47,866 bases of DNA from an uncultured Ruminococcus sp. (GTDB lineage Bacteria; Bacillota; Clostridia; Oscillospirales; Ruminococcaceae): the NCBI GenBank assembly GCA_910579835.1, contig CAJTWQ010000010.1:1-47866 (forward strand), in the 5' to 3' direction. Every line of letters starts with the position of its first letter. The stretch's first letter is position 1. Shown piece after piece: positions 1 through 7,427 of this stretch. A model generated the notes under the pieces. It was given only the letters and a program-made list of their open reading frames with translations, was not told the DNA's origin and did not search any database. A program made the translations under genes and the position numbers.

Positions 1-1839
1 GTCAATGCCGTTGCCAAGGGATTTGTGCATGGTCTTGCCCTCGCCGTCAACCACCCAGCCATGAGTGCAGACAGCCTTATACGGGGCTGTTCCCTTATAT
101 ACAACAGATGTAAGAAGTGACGACTGGAACCAGCCCCTGTACTGATCTGCTCCCTCAAGGTACAAATCGGCAGGCCATGTAAGACTGCCAAAGTCATCCA
201 TTACAGCCGTGTGAGAAACGCCGCTATCGAACCATACGTCCATAATATCGTATTCTTTTGTGAATTCGCCGCATCCGCATTCACACTTAACGCTTGCAGG
301 GATAAATTCATTTGCTTCTCTTGTCCACCAGGCATCTGAGCTTTCTTTTCGGAAGAGGTCTGCAATAGCCTTTATCGTATCGTCAGTATAGATCGGTTTG
401 CCGCATTCCTTGCAATAAACAACCGGAATCGGAACTCCCCAAGTTCTCTGACGGGAAATGCACCAATCAGAGCGGTCGCGAACCATGCCCTTGATGCGAT
501 CTTCTCCCCATTCGGGAATCCACTGTACCCCCTCAATAGCCTTTATAGCCTCGTCCTTAAAACCGTTTACTGAACAGAACCATTGCTCCGTGGCACGATA
601 AATAATCGGACTGTTGCATCTCCAGCAGTGAGGATATTGATGGACGATCTTCTGAGTGGCAAGCATTGCTCCCAATTCTACAAGCTTGGCAGCTATAGCC
701 TTGTTTGCTTCGTCAGTATCCATGCCCTCAAACTCTCCTGCTTCGGCAGTCTGACGTCCCTTGGCATCAACGCAAACAATAATACCGATGTCGTCATAAT
801 TCTTGCAGACTTCAAAGTCCTCCACACCATAACCGGGAGCTGTGTGAACGCAGCCGGTACCGCTTTCAAGAGTAACGTGGTCGCCTACGATAATCGGCGA
901 TGGACGGTCGTAAAGAGGATGCTTTGTTTTCATTCCCTCCAGTTCCGCACCGGTGAAGCATCCATCTGTGGTATAGCCGGTAATTCCGGCTGTCTCCATT
1001 GTGGTCTTCACAAGTTCTTCAGCCATTACATAATACTCATCACCAACATGAACAAGAGTGTAGTTATACTCCGGACCAAGACATATTGCCAGATTTCCGG
1101 GGATAGTCCATGTGGTTGTCGTCCAGATAACGAAATATACTTTGGAAAGATCAAGCCCCATGCCGGCGAAAATGCCCTTATCGTCTGTCACGTTAAACTT
1201 AACATAGATAGAATAGCAAGGATCATTAGAATACTCAATCTCAGCCTCGGCAAGAGCGGTATTGCAATCCGGACACCAATAAACCGGCTTCAATCCTTTG
1301 TACATATAGCCCTTCTTCGCCATTTCGCCAAATACTTCAACCTGTCTTGCCTCGTACGCCGGTCGGAGAGTCAGGTAGGGGTAGTCATAATCGCCAAGGG
1401 TTCCGAGACGCTTGAACTGCTTCATCTGATTAGCCACATGACTCATTGCAAAATCATGACAATGCTTTCTCAGCTCAACAGGCGGAATTGCGCCGTTCTC
1501 AACACCGATAGCCTTCATTGCTTTAAGCTCGATAGGCAAACCGTGAGTATCCCAGCCCGGAACGTAGGGAGCACAGAATCCACTCATATTTTTATATTTA
1601 ACTATAAAATCCTTTAAAGTCTTGTTAAGAGCCGTGCCAAGATGAATCTCTCCGTTTGCATAGGGAGGTCCATCGTGAAGAATATAGGATTTCTTACCCT
1701 TATTCTTTTCAATCATCTTGTAGTAAAGTCTTTCTTTTTCCCATTTTTCAAGAGTTTCAGGTTCTCTTTTAGGAAGATTTCCTCGCATCGGGAAATCTGT
1801 CTTGGGCAAATTAAGCGTGCTGTTGTAATCCTGTGCCAT
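1..1839 (-). CDS. ileS: Isoleucyl-tRNA synthetase, N-terminal 613 residues (cut by window edge)
   Basis: Class I aminoacyl-tRNA synthetase that charges tRNA-Ile in the cytoplasm. Translating the minus strand from the ATG at 1839 gives 613 uninterrupted codons running off the window. The HIGH region reads PYANGEIHLG (residues 59-68). The CP1 editing domain shows WTTTTWTIPGN and GTGCVHTAPGYG. The catalytic loop lysine lies in KTMHKSLGN (602-610), a KMSKS variant with His in place of Ser. The gene is the last visible member of the minus-strand operon, about 95 bp below divIVA; there is no room for a T-box leader. The only strong Shine-Dalgarno sequence (1870-1878) is 30 nt from the ATG, with a small hairpin between. 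An in-frame GTG at 1881 is possible but would overlap that sequence. The C-terminal part (anticodon-binding domain and zinc site) is outside the window. Confidence 0.97.
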   Translation of the reverse strand, partial: MAQDYNSTLNLPKTDFPMRGNLPKREPETLEKWEKERLYYKMIEKNKGKKSYILHDGPPYANGEIHLGTALNKTLKDFIVKYKNMSGFCAPYVPGWDTHGLPIELKAMKAIGVENGAIPPVELRKHCHDFAMSHVANQMKQFKRLGTLGDYDYPYLTLRPAYEARQVEVFGEMAKKGYMYKGLKPVYWCPDCNTALAEAEIEYSNDPCYSIYVKFNVTDDKGIFAGMGLDLSKVYFVIWTTTTWTIPGNLAICLGPEYNYTLVHVGDEYYVMAEELVKTTMETAGITGYTTDGCFTGAELEGMKTKHPLYDRPSPIIVGDHVTLESGTGCVHTAPGYGVEDFEVCKNYDDIGIIVCVDAKGRQTAEAGEFEGMDTDEANKAIAAKLVELGAMLATQKIVHQYPHCWRCNSPIIYRATEQWFCSVNGFKDEAIKAIEGVQWIPEWGEDRIKGMVRDRSDWCISRQRTWGVPIPVVYCKECGKPIYTDDTIKAIADLFRKESSDAWWTREANEFIPASVKCECGCGEFTKEYDIMDVWFDSGVSHTAVMDDFGSLTWPADLYLEGADQYRGWFQSSLLTSVVYKGTAPYKAVCTHGWVVDGEGKTMHKSLGNGID

Positions 1840-1852
1840 TTTTACTCGATCC

Positions 1853-1878
1853 CTCTCAACTGAGAGAGACCCTCCTTT
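1853..1878 (-). promoter_or_regulatory. Distant Shine-Dalgarno and hairpin ahead of ileS
   Basis: On the minus strand AAAGGAGGG (1870-1878) is followed by CTCTC-AGTT-GAGAG (1853-1866), a 5 bp hairpin, and then by the ileS ATG at 1839. The distance from the SD to the ATG is 30 nt, far beyond the usual 5-10. Folding of the hairpin would shorten it. GAGAGGG at 1851-1857 could be a second, weaker SD that is trapped in the same hairpin. Confidence 0.45.
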
Positions 1879-1933
1879 CACCTATATTTCGTATAATCTG
1901 ATTATCCTCGGATACTGTCCTAAAATCGCTGGA

Positions 1934-2482
1934 TCAAAGTTCCTCAGCAGTTACAGCGGCAGCAATCTGCTCGGCTGTCTGAACTGCGCCCGTTGCCTCT
2001 TCAAAGGTCTCAGGCATAGAAGAAATAAGCTCAAGATGAGTCTTGTACATATCGAAAAGACTTTTTTTGAAATCCGCAACCTGCTGCTGCGCTTCAATAA
2101 GAGCTTCCTTTTCTCTTGCGATCTCCTCGCGGTTATGCTCCATAGCCTCAGCATGCTTGCGAACAGCTTCATCCTCCAGTTCGGCTGCCTTAGTCTGAGC
2201 GTCGGAGATTATCTGCTCAGCCTTTTCGTTCGCCTCGTTGATAACCTGATGTCCCTGCTTCTGAGCACCGAGAAGAGCGTCTTTGAGCGCATCCTCATCT
2301 CTCATATATTCACGAACCTTATCGGCAAGAACCTGAATTTTGTTATTCGATTCCATGCGCTCTCTTTCCATTTCGTCCAGCTCTGCTTCAAGCTGGGAAA
2401 GAAATTCGTCAATTTCCTCCTGCTTATAACCGAAAGCAGCCTTCTCAAATCTTTTATTCCTTACGTCCTTTGAAGTTATCAT
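1934..2482 (-). CDS. divIVA: DivIVA-family cell division/polarity protein
   Basis: Coiled-coil scaffold that in Firmicutes binds curved membrane at poles and septa and positions other division proteins. The 182-residue product begins MITSKDVRNKRFEKAAFGYKQ; the family N-terminal domain normally has a membrane-binding segment followed by FxxxxrGYdxxEVdeFL, seen here as KAAFGYKQEEIDEFLSQ. It continues as an uninterrupted E/K/A-rich coiled coil to about residue 165. The SD AGAGGTGA lies before the ATG. It follows ylmH by 12 bp and precedes ileS, the usual ylm-divIVA-ileS order of Gram-positive division clusters, and should be co-transcribed with sepF and ylmH. Confidence 0.93.
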   Translation of the reverse strand: MITSKDVRNKRFEKAAFGYKQEEIDEFLSQLEAELDEMERERMESNNKIQVLADKVREYMRDEDALKDALLGAQKQGHQVINEANEKAEQIISDAQTKAAELEDEAVRKHAEAMEHNREEIAREKEALIEAQQQVADFKKSLFDMYKTHLELISSMPETFEEATGAVQTAEQIAAAVTAEEL

Positions 2483-2494
2483 TATAATTCACCT

Positions 2495-3256
2495 CTAAAT
2501 AAATTTACAAAGATTAATGTGTATACGTCCCTTTTTTGAAAGTCCGTCAATACCTGAAAGAATAAACCGTCCGCTTCCTCTGATCGAAATCACATCATCG
2601 ACCTGAAGCTCTGCCGAAACAGAAGCGACGGGCAGGTGGTTTATTTCCACCCTCTCTGTTTTTATTAGTTTTGCGGCATTTTCCCTGCTTACCCCGGCGG
2701 CAAGACCTACAATGCAGTCCAATCGCATAGAAGCAACAGTTCCGCTGATAATGCGGAATTCCTGCTTTGCCTCAAGCTGAAACGGACGGTCATCAGTAAT
2801 CTTTACTCCTGTTTTTCCGATTTTGGAAACAGTTGATAAGATAAGTCTTGCGGCAATATCCGTAACAAAAACCTGAGCGATTCCCTCGTCAACTATAATA
2901 TCGCCTATCACCTCACGTTTTAAGCGCATCCCCATAAAGCTTCCAAGAAAATCCCTGTGCGACAGCCTGTTCTCTTTACGGAAAGTAAACGTGAGGCATT
3001 TTATGGGAAATTCATCTGTAATACAATTCTCATAATAATCCGGATAAACGGCAAGAATGCGCCTTTTGGCATCGGGAAAGCCTCCATAAAGCATATATGT
3101 CAAATTCCCCGAATTATTAAGACACCAATGTTCCGCTTCTGCACACTGCCGTTCATCCATAAAATTTGAAAAGCAGCACACGCCGTCTCTTTCGCAGCGC
3201 CTTATAATATCACTGAGTCGTGCAGAAAAAAGCTTATCCTCTGTATCCGCGTTCAT
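2495..3256 (-). CDS. ylmH: YlmH-like S4-domain RNA-binding protein
   Basis: The 253-residue protein ends in an S4 RNA-binding domain (about 180-245, MRLDCIVGLAAGVSRENAAK ... VEINHLPV). The N-terminal two thirds match YlmH, including the GxxMGxxLKRE-type segment seen here as LGSFMGMRLKREVIGDI. In Bacillus, YlmH belongs to the division cluster and has been linked to rescue of stalled 50S-peptidyl-tRNA complexes. The ATG overlaps the sepF stop by one base (TGATG), so translational coupling is likely; no good SD is visible in front of it. It sits between sepF and divIVA as in other Firmicutes. The usual ylmG (yggT) gene is missing from the cluster. Confidence 0.9.
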   Translation of the reverse strand: MNADTEDKLFSARLSDIIRRCERDGVCCFSNFMDERQCAEAEHWCLNNSGNLTYMLYGGFPDAKRRILAVYPDYYENCITDEFPIKCLTFTFRKENRLSHRDFLGSFMGMRLKREVIGDIIVDEGIAQVFVTDIAARLILSTVSKIGKTGVKITDDRPFQLEAKQEFRIISGTVASMRLDCIVGLAAGVSRENAAKLIKTERVEINHLPVASVSAELQVDDVISIRGSGRFILSGIDGLSKKGRIHINLCKFI

Positions 3257-3729
3257 CAGATGAATACGCCGTTGTTTTCAAGCTCTCCCACAAGATCTTC
3301 ACCGATAAATCCTACATTGTAAGGAGTAATAATATATGTCAGATTAGCAACCGGCTTGAGGCTTCCTCCGTTTGCATAGGCAACCCCTACCAAAAAGTCA
3401 ATGATTCTTCTCTTGTTATCGGGAGATGCTGTTTCCAGATTAAGAACAACAGTCTTTTTAGCGATAAGATGATCCGCTATCTGCTTTGCATCAGTAAACG
3501 CAGAAGGCTTTACAAGAACCACCTGAAGCTGTGCTGTTGTCTGGATATTTACCACCTTATTTCTTCTTGAACCTGACTCGCCGGAAGTTCCCAATGTTTC
3601 CTCCTGCTCACCCGGCTGGTATCCAGAACGCTCGCTGCGTGCGGTATGACGTACAGGAACATCCGTCTGCTCCATTTCATCATCCTCAGGAGCGAAGAAA
3701 AATTCCTTAATGTTCTCAAAAAGCTTCAT
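3256..3729 (-). CDS. sepF: SepF cell division protein
   Basis: FtsZ-associated membrane anchor that helps assemble the Z ring. The 157-residue protein has a short N-terminal segment (MKLFENIKEFFF, probable amphipathic helix), a variable polar linker (residues 15-65) and the compact SepF core (about 66-150), including VVLNLETASPDNKRRIIDFL and the GFIGE C-terminal motif. The SD GGAG is 9 nt before the ATG. The 246 bp between yggS and sepF holds no gene; on the minus strand it contains the inverted pair CTCCGCATT/AATGCGGAG just before the sepF SD, which could fold in the mRNA. The stop overlaps the ylmH start. Confidence 0.93.
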   Translation of the reverse strand: MKLFENIKEFFFAPEDDEMEQTDVPVRHTARSERSGYQPGEQEETLGTSGESGSRRNKVVNIQTTAQLQVVLVKPSAFTDAKQIADHLIAKKTVVLNLETASPDNKRRIIDFLVGVAYANGGSLKPVANLTYIITPYNVGFIGEDLVGELENNGVFI

Positions 3730-3975
3730 TTTTATACTCCGATCTCCGCATTTTTTATTTATATCTCATCTGCGGAATCAATGCGGAGCATTCCGAGATG
3801 ATGAGGCTCCAAGCCGGTTATTTGCTTATTTATATTGCTGCGCCAGCCAACTCCCCGATATAAGAGCCGGGATCTGCTGCCAAAAAGCCTTTAAACAAGC
3901 CGTACTACTGCAATTTTCTTCCTAAGTTTTTGACTTTTCGTCTGCACATAAATTCTTCACAGATTGACTACCCGA

Positions 3976-4659
3976 TCAATAGTTTCTTGCACCGAACAGG
4001 CCTGTACCGATTCTTACAAGGGTTGAACCGTATTTTACCGCCTGCACATAGTCATGAGTCATGCCCATTGAAAGAATATTCATATTATACTCACTCTTGA
4101 ATCTTTCGTAAAGTTCCTGCATTCTGCCAAAATAAATATCGCTGCCGCCAGGAGGAGGAATAGCCATAAGTCCTCTTATCCGAACGCCGTCCAGGGCGGA
4201 GATCTGTTCAAGAAGATACTCAAGTTCTTCCGGATCCGCTCCGCTTTTGGATTCCTCTCCTCCAATATTAACCTCGCAGAGAATATCCATAACCTTATTA
4301 TTGACAGATGAAAGGCGGCTTATTTCCTGTGCCAGCTTAAAACTATCCACAGACTGTATCATTTTCATGCTGTTAATTATATATTTTACTTTATTGGTCT
4401 GCAAATGCCCGATAAAGTGGACCTCTGCTCTTTTGTCGTAACGCTCTGCCTTGGACTGATATTCCTGAACTCTGTTTTCACCCAGAAGATTTAATCCCAT
4501 GTCAAAAACACAGTTCACCGCTTCCGCAGGTACGGTCTTTGTCACCGCCATGATGTCGGTTTTTCCGCCGCTGCGGTATCTGTCCAGAGCCTCACTTATA
4601 TTCTCCCGAATAACTCTGAGATTTTCTCTGATCTCATCACAGATGCTGCTATTTTCCAT
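3976..4659 (-). CDS. yggS: YggS/YlmE-type pyridoxal phosphate homeostasis protein
   Basis: COG0325 PLP-binding protein with an alanine-racemase-like TIM barrel fold; family members buffer PLP and affect amino-acid balance and have no established enzymatic reaction. The PLP lysine is K41 in MAVTKTVP, followed by the conserved LLGENRVQEYQ. WHFIGHLQTNK-type sequence appears as VHFIGHLQTNKVKYI, and the C-terminus has LSMGMTHDYVQAVKYGSTLVRIGTGLFG. The start chosen is ATG 4659 (227 aa), 8 nt after AAGGTG; an upstream TTG at 4671 touches the SD and is unlikely. It begins one base after the stop of the HlyD-like gene and is the first gene of the yggS-sepF-ylmH-divIVA division block. Confidence 0.93.
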   Translation of the reverse strand: MENSSICDEIRENLRVIRENISEALDRYRSGGKTDIMAVTKTVPAEAVNCVFDMGLNLLGENRVQEYQSKAERYDKRAEVHFIGHLQTNKVKYIINSMKMIQSVDSFKLAQEISRLSSVNNKVMDILCEVNIGGEESKSGADPEELEYLLEQISALDGVRIRGLMAIPPPGGSDIYFGRMQELYERFKSEYNMNILSMGMTHDYVQAVKYGSTLVRIGTGLFGARNY

Positions 4660-4660
4660 A

Positions 4661-5905
4661 CTAATCAACACCTTCTGTTATTATATCATCATAAAGCGAC
4701 AGGTAGCCAGGATCGTCCTCATGAATCTTCGAGAGGACATAATCGCTGCCCTCGTAGATCACGTCAATTTTTTTGAATTCAACCTGTTCGCCCTTTAAAA
4801 TATACACGCCCTTAAACGAAACCTCTCCTGCGTCCTCGCCGTTCTCATCCGTAGTGTTACGCTTTTCAAAACGTATTGCCTCACGCGGAACCTTAAGACC
4901 TCTGAAATCACCCATGACTATCTCAATTTTTTCCGTTCTGTGCTGAACCAGATCATGACTGAGCAAGCTGCATTCAAGAATAATAATACTCTGACTCTTA
5001 TCACCCTCGTCACGGACATCATGTATAACGGCGTCAATATATTCCGAGGACGACTCAAGCCTTAGCTTGACGCTGGAACCGATATTGTATTCCTTGCGGG
5101 AATTGTCTACAATGCCGGCTATATACCAGTGATATCCCTCTACAAGCTTGCCTACAATAGTTGGATCGTCAATTCTCTCATCGCTGATCTCCCTGACTCT
5201 TTCAAGTGTCAGGGAATCGAGATTGTCACTTTTCAGTTCGCCCTCATATCCGTCGCAATAGCTCACAAAGTACGCTGGCCTGTCCGAAGATATGGTTTCC
5301 ATCGGATTGAAAGACCTGCTTTTCAGCTGCTGAAGCTCTGCCTTTATATCGGAAATCTGCTGCTTAAAACCGCTTACCTCATTGGTTATTATCTGATATG
5401 TGCTCATCTGAACAAGCAAATTTTCCTTTGCGGCATCAAAAGCTTCATAATTCATCATATCACGGCATAATATAAGATTGCGGTAGCTTTCCTCAATACC
5501 TGCTGAAATTGAAGAGGGCTGTGCAGATTCAAGGGTGCCTGGATTCTGTATCTTCTCCAGAATATTCAGTTCCTTTGTAAGACTTTCTATCTGACGTTTT
5601 ACGGCTATCTGCTCCTCGTCCGGATAGACTTCTGCAATAACACTGCCCTTACCAAGCTTTCCGCCGTCAGAGACGCTGTAGCTGAGTACACCGTTTCCGC
5701 TGTAGGTTATGGGAATCTCGTCGCGGATAAACACTCCTTTAAATGCCCTTGAAGCCGTTGTCTCAGCAATGAGAGCGCTTTCCGTATTGCTTTCCCTGTT
5801 TCTGAAATTATAAACTATGCTTATAAAAATAACAACAAAAAGCAAAAGAACAATATTACGCATAACCTTGACCATCGGACTGCCGTCCGATCTAACAAAG
5901 CGCAT
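4661..5905 (-). CDS. HlyD/membrane-fusion-like membrane-anchored protein
   Basis: Protein of 414 residues with one N-terminal membrane helix (about residues 13-32) after a short basic start, then a mainly extracellular part. It has a split lipoyl/barrel-sandwich-like region (VIAEVYPDEEQIAV near 85-100 and KLVEGYHWYIAGIVDNS further on) around a long helical stretch (about 100-210), as in HlyD-type periplasmic adaptor proteins. No ABC transporter partner is encoded nearby. Proteins of this type are common next to hfq and yggS in Clostridia and their job is unknown to me. SD AAGGTGA, 5 nt before the ATG; starts 10 bp after hfq. Family placement is from overall pattern only. Confidence 0.7.
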   Translation of the reverse strand: MRFVRSDGSPMVKVMRNIVLLLFVVIFISIVYNFRNRESNTESALIAETTASRAFKGVFIRDEIPITYSGNGVLSYSVSDGGKLGKGSVIAEVYPDEEQIAVKRQIESLTKELNILEKIQNPGTLESAQPSSISAGIEESYRNLILCRDMMNYEAFDAAKENLLVQMSTYQIITNEVSGFKQQISDIKAELQQLKSRSFNPMETISSDRPAYFVSYCDGYEGELKSDNLDSLTLERVREISDERIDDPTIVGKLVEGYHWYIAGIVDNSRKEYNIGSSVKLRLESSSEYIDAVIHDVRDEGDKSQSIIILECSLLSHDLVQHRTEKIEIVMGDFRGLKVPREAIRFEKRNTTDENGEDAGEVSFKGVYILKGEQVEFKKIDVIYEGSDYVLSKIHEDDPGYLSLYDDIITEGVD

Positions 5906-5915
5906 TCAAATCACC

Positions 5916-6155
5916 TTATTCGCTTTTTTCAGATGAATCCAAAATAGAAACAGGTCTTGCGGGAATGATTGTGGAAATTGCGTGCTTATACACCAGCTGC
6001 TGCTTTCCGTCGCAGTCAAAAATTGCAACATAGCTGTCAAAGCCTCTCACCATACCCTTAAACTGAAATCCGTTTGTAAGGATTATCGTCACCATTATTC
6101 TGTCTTTTCTGCACTGATTAAGAAATACGTCCTGAAGATTAATTGCCTTGTTCAT
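5916..6155 (-). CDS. hfq: RNA chaperone Hfq
   Basis: Sm-fold hexameric protein that helps small RNAs pair with mRNAs. The 79-residue product shows the Sm1 region (NLQDVFLNQCRKDRIMVTI ... NGFQFKGMVRGFDSYVAIF) and the Sm2 signature YKHAIST. An ATG two codons earlier (6161) is only 2 nt from AAAGGAG, whereas the ATG at 6155 is 8 nt away, so 6155 is preferred. It lies directly below miaA, the widely conserved miaA-hfq order. The distal-face and rim residues typical of Gram-negative Hfq are only partly kept; the short tail ends SEKSE. Confidence 0.96.
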   Translation of the reverse strand: MNKAINLQDVFLNQCRKDRIMVTIILTNGFQFKGMVRGFDSYVAIFDCDGKQQLVYKHAISTIIPARPVSILDSSEKSE

Positions 6156-6200
6156 ACACATTCTCCTTTTTATTATGTTTCTGCAATATTTCTGATCTCA

Positions 6201-6221
6201 TTCAGACAGAACCTGTCTGAA
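6201..6221 (-). other. Intergenic hairpin between miaA and hfq
   Basis: Perfect 9 bp stem TTCAGACAG/CTGTCTGAA with a 3 nt loop in the miaA-hfq mRNA, about 45 nt before the hfq start. It has no U-tract on the minus strand, so it is more likely an mRNA stability or processing element than a terminator. Confidence 0.5.
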
Positions 6222-6245
6222 AAGAAATACACATTATACATTATA

Positions 6246-7196
6246 TCATATATTCCAGTAATTTGCTATACATTTTTCAGATTTTTCTAAAATTTTATTC
6301 TTTTTATTAAATTCATCCAAAAAAATCCACTGAATGCGTGGGTTTTTCCTAAACCACGTCAATTGTCTCTTGGCATAACGCCGTGTTTCCTGTTTGATTT
6401 TGTCGATACACGCCTCAATGGACTCTTCCCCCCGAAAGAATGGAATGAATTCCTTGAAGCCTATAGCATTCGCCGCCGTTTTCATTCCGCCGTTTTCATA
6501 CAGTTCACAAGCCTCTTCTGCAAGTCCCCGGCACACCATATCATCAACACGCAGCTCGATTTTTTCGTACAGCTTCTGCCGGTCACGGTAGTTCAATCCG
6601 ATAATAAGCGAATCATAGGAGCTTTCAATAGTGCGGCTCTCTTTTTTTAGCTCGCTGAATTTCCGCCCCGTAACATGATATACCTCCAGTGCGCGCACAA
6701 CCCTCACCAGATTATTAGGATGTATCCCCTCCGCCGCTTCAGGATCAATCTCTGCAAGGCGGCTGTGGAGAGCTTCATTTCCGTTAAGCTCCGCAATCCC
6801 GTACAGTTCCCGGCGGTATTCCTCATCGCTGCCGCCCTCGGAAAAACGGACATTTTCCAGAAGCGAATCTATATACAATCCCGTACCGCCCACAACTATC
6901 GGGAGTTTTCCACGGTTGAGCACGTCTGCTATTTTTTCGTTGGCAAGGCGGACGTAATCGGCGGCACTGAATGAAATATCCCTGTCCAGAAATCCGATCA
7001 GGTGGTGAGGGATCCCCTGCATCTCCTCATTCGTCGGCTTTGCAGAGGCAATATTCATCCCCTTATAGATCTGCATGGAATCAGCGGATATGACCTCTCC
7101 GCCGTACTTTTTTGCCAGTTCGACTCCAAGCCATGTCTTGCCGGACGCCGTAGGTCCTACGATGCCGAGAACACGAGGTTTATTTTTGTCCAGCAT
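6246..7196 (-). CDS. miaA: tRNA dimethylallyltransferase (MiaA)
   Basis: Transfers a dimethylallyl group from DMAPP to N6 of adenosine-37 in tRNAs that read UNN codons; MiaB, encoded at the head of this operon, then methylthiolates the product. The P-loop is GPTASGKTWLG near the N-terminus, followed by ISADSMQIYKGMNIASAKP (DSxQ substrate motif) and VVGGTGLYIDSLL. The C-terminal RYAKRQLTWFRK motif is typical. The ATG at 7196 (316 aa) is 7 nt after AAAAGGAG; the ATG at 7202 is too close. Its start overlaps the end of the upstream small membrane-protein gene, whose last codons contain the miaA SD. Confidence 0.96.
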   Translation of the reverse strand: MLDKNKPRVLGIVGPTASGKTWLGVELAKKYGGEVISADSMQIYKGMNIASAKPTNEEMQGIPHHLIGFLDRDISFSAADYVRLANEKIADVLNRGKLPIVVGGTGLYIDSLLENVRFSEGGSDEEYRRELYGIAELNGNEALHSRLAEIDPEAAEGIHPNNLVRVVRALEVYHVTGRKFSELKKESRTIESSYDSLIIGLNYRDRQKLYEKIELRVDDMVCRGLAEEACELYENGGMKTAANAIGFKEFIPFFRGEESIEACIDKIKQETRRYAKRQLTWFRKNPRIQWIFLDEFNKKNKILEKSEKCIANYWNI

Positions 7197-7407
7197 CTTC
7201 ATTCTCCTTTTGGGATTCCCGTTTTATCTTTTTATTATTAAAGTAACATGCAATAGAAACGATCGCTGTACATAAGAGAAGTCCGGCCGCCAAAACAATA
7301 ATCAATAAATAATATGAAGCATGAAAAAATTCTGAAATTCCGATTGAATGGCGAACCCAAAGCATACTGCCAGCCAGATTTACAGACATTGACGACATAA
7401 AAATCAT
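7180..7407 (-). CDS. Small single-span membrane protein, unknown function
   Basis: A 75-residue reading frame between mutL and miaA, with SD AAGGAGGAG 6 nt before its ATG, which supports real translation. The product has one strongly hydrophobic helix (about residues 30-53, SYYLLIIVLAAGLLLCTAIVS) followed by a basic and polar tail (NNKKIKRESQKENEDAGQK), predicting N-out, C-in topology. It overlaps the miaA start by 17 bp, so it may be translationally coupled to miaA. I do not recognise the family. It could be a lineage-specific protein or a leader whose translation opens the miaA ribosome binding site. Confidence 0.6.
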   Translation of the reverse strand: MIFMSSMSVNLAGSMLWVRHSIGISEFFHASYYLLIIVLAAGLLLCTAIVSIACYFNNKKIKRESQKENEDAGQK

Positions 7408-7427
7408 GTAATCTCCTCCTTTTCAGT

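Noticed and set aside
583..1617. 344-codon plus-strand frame opposite ileS
   Set aside because: The minus strand encodes canonical IleS motifs over the same bases, so this is a shadow.
1840..1933. T-box riboswitch for ileS
   Set aside because: Only about 94 bp separate divIVA and ileS, too short for a T-box, and no T-box sequence or terminator is seen.
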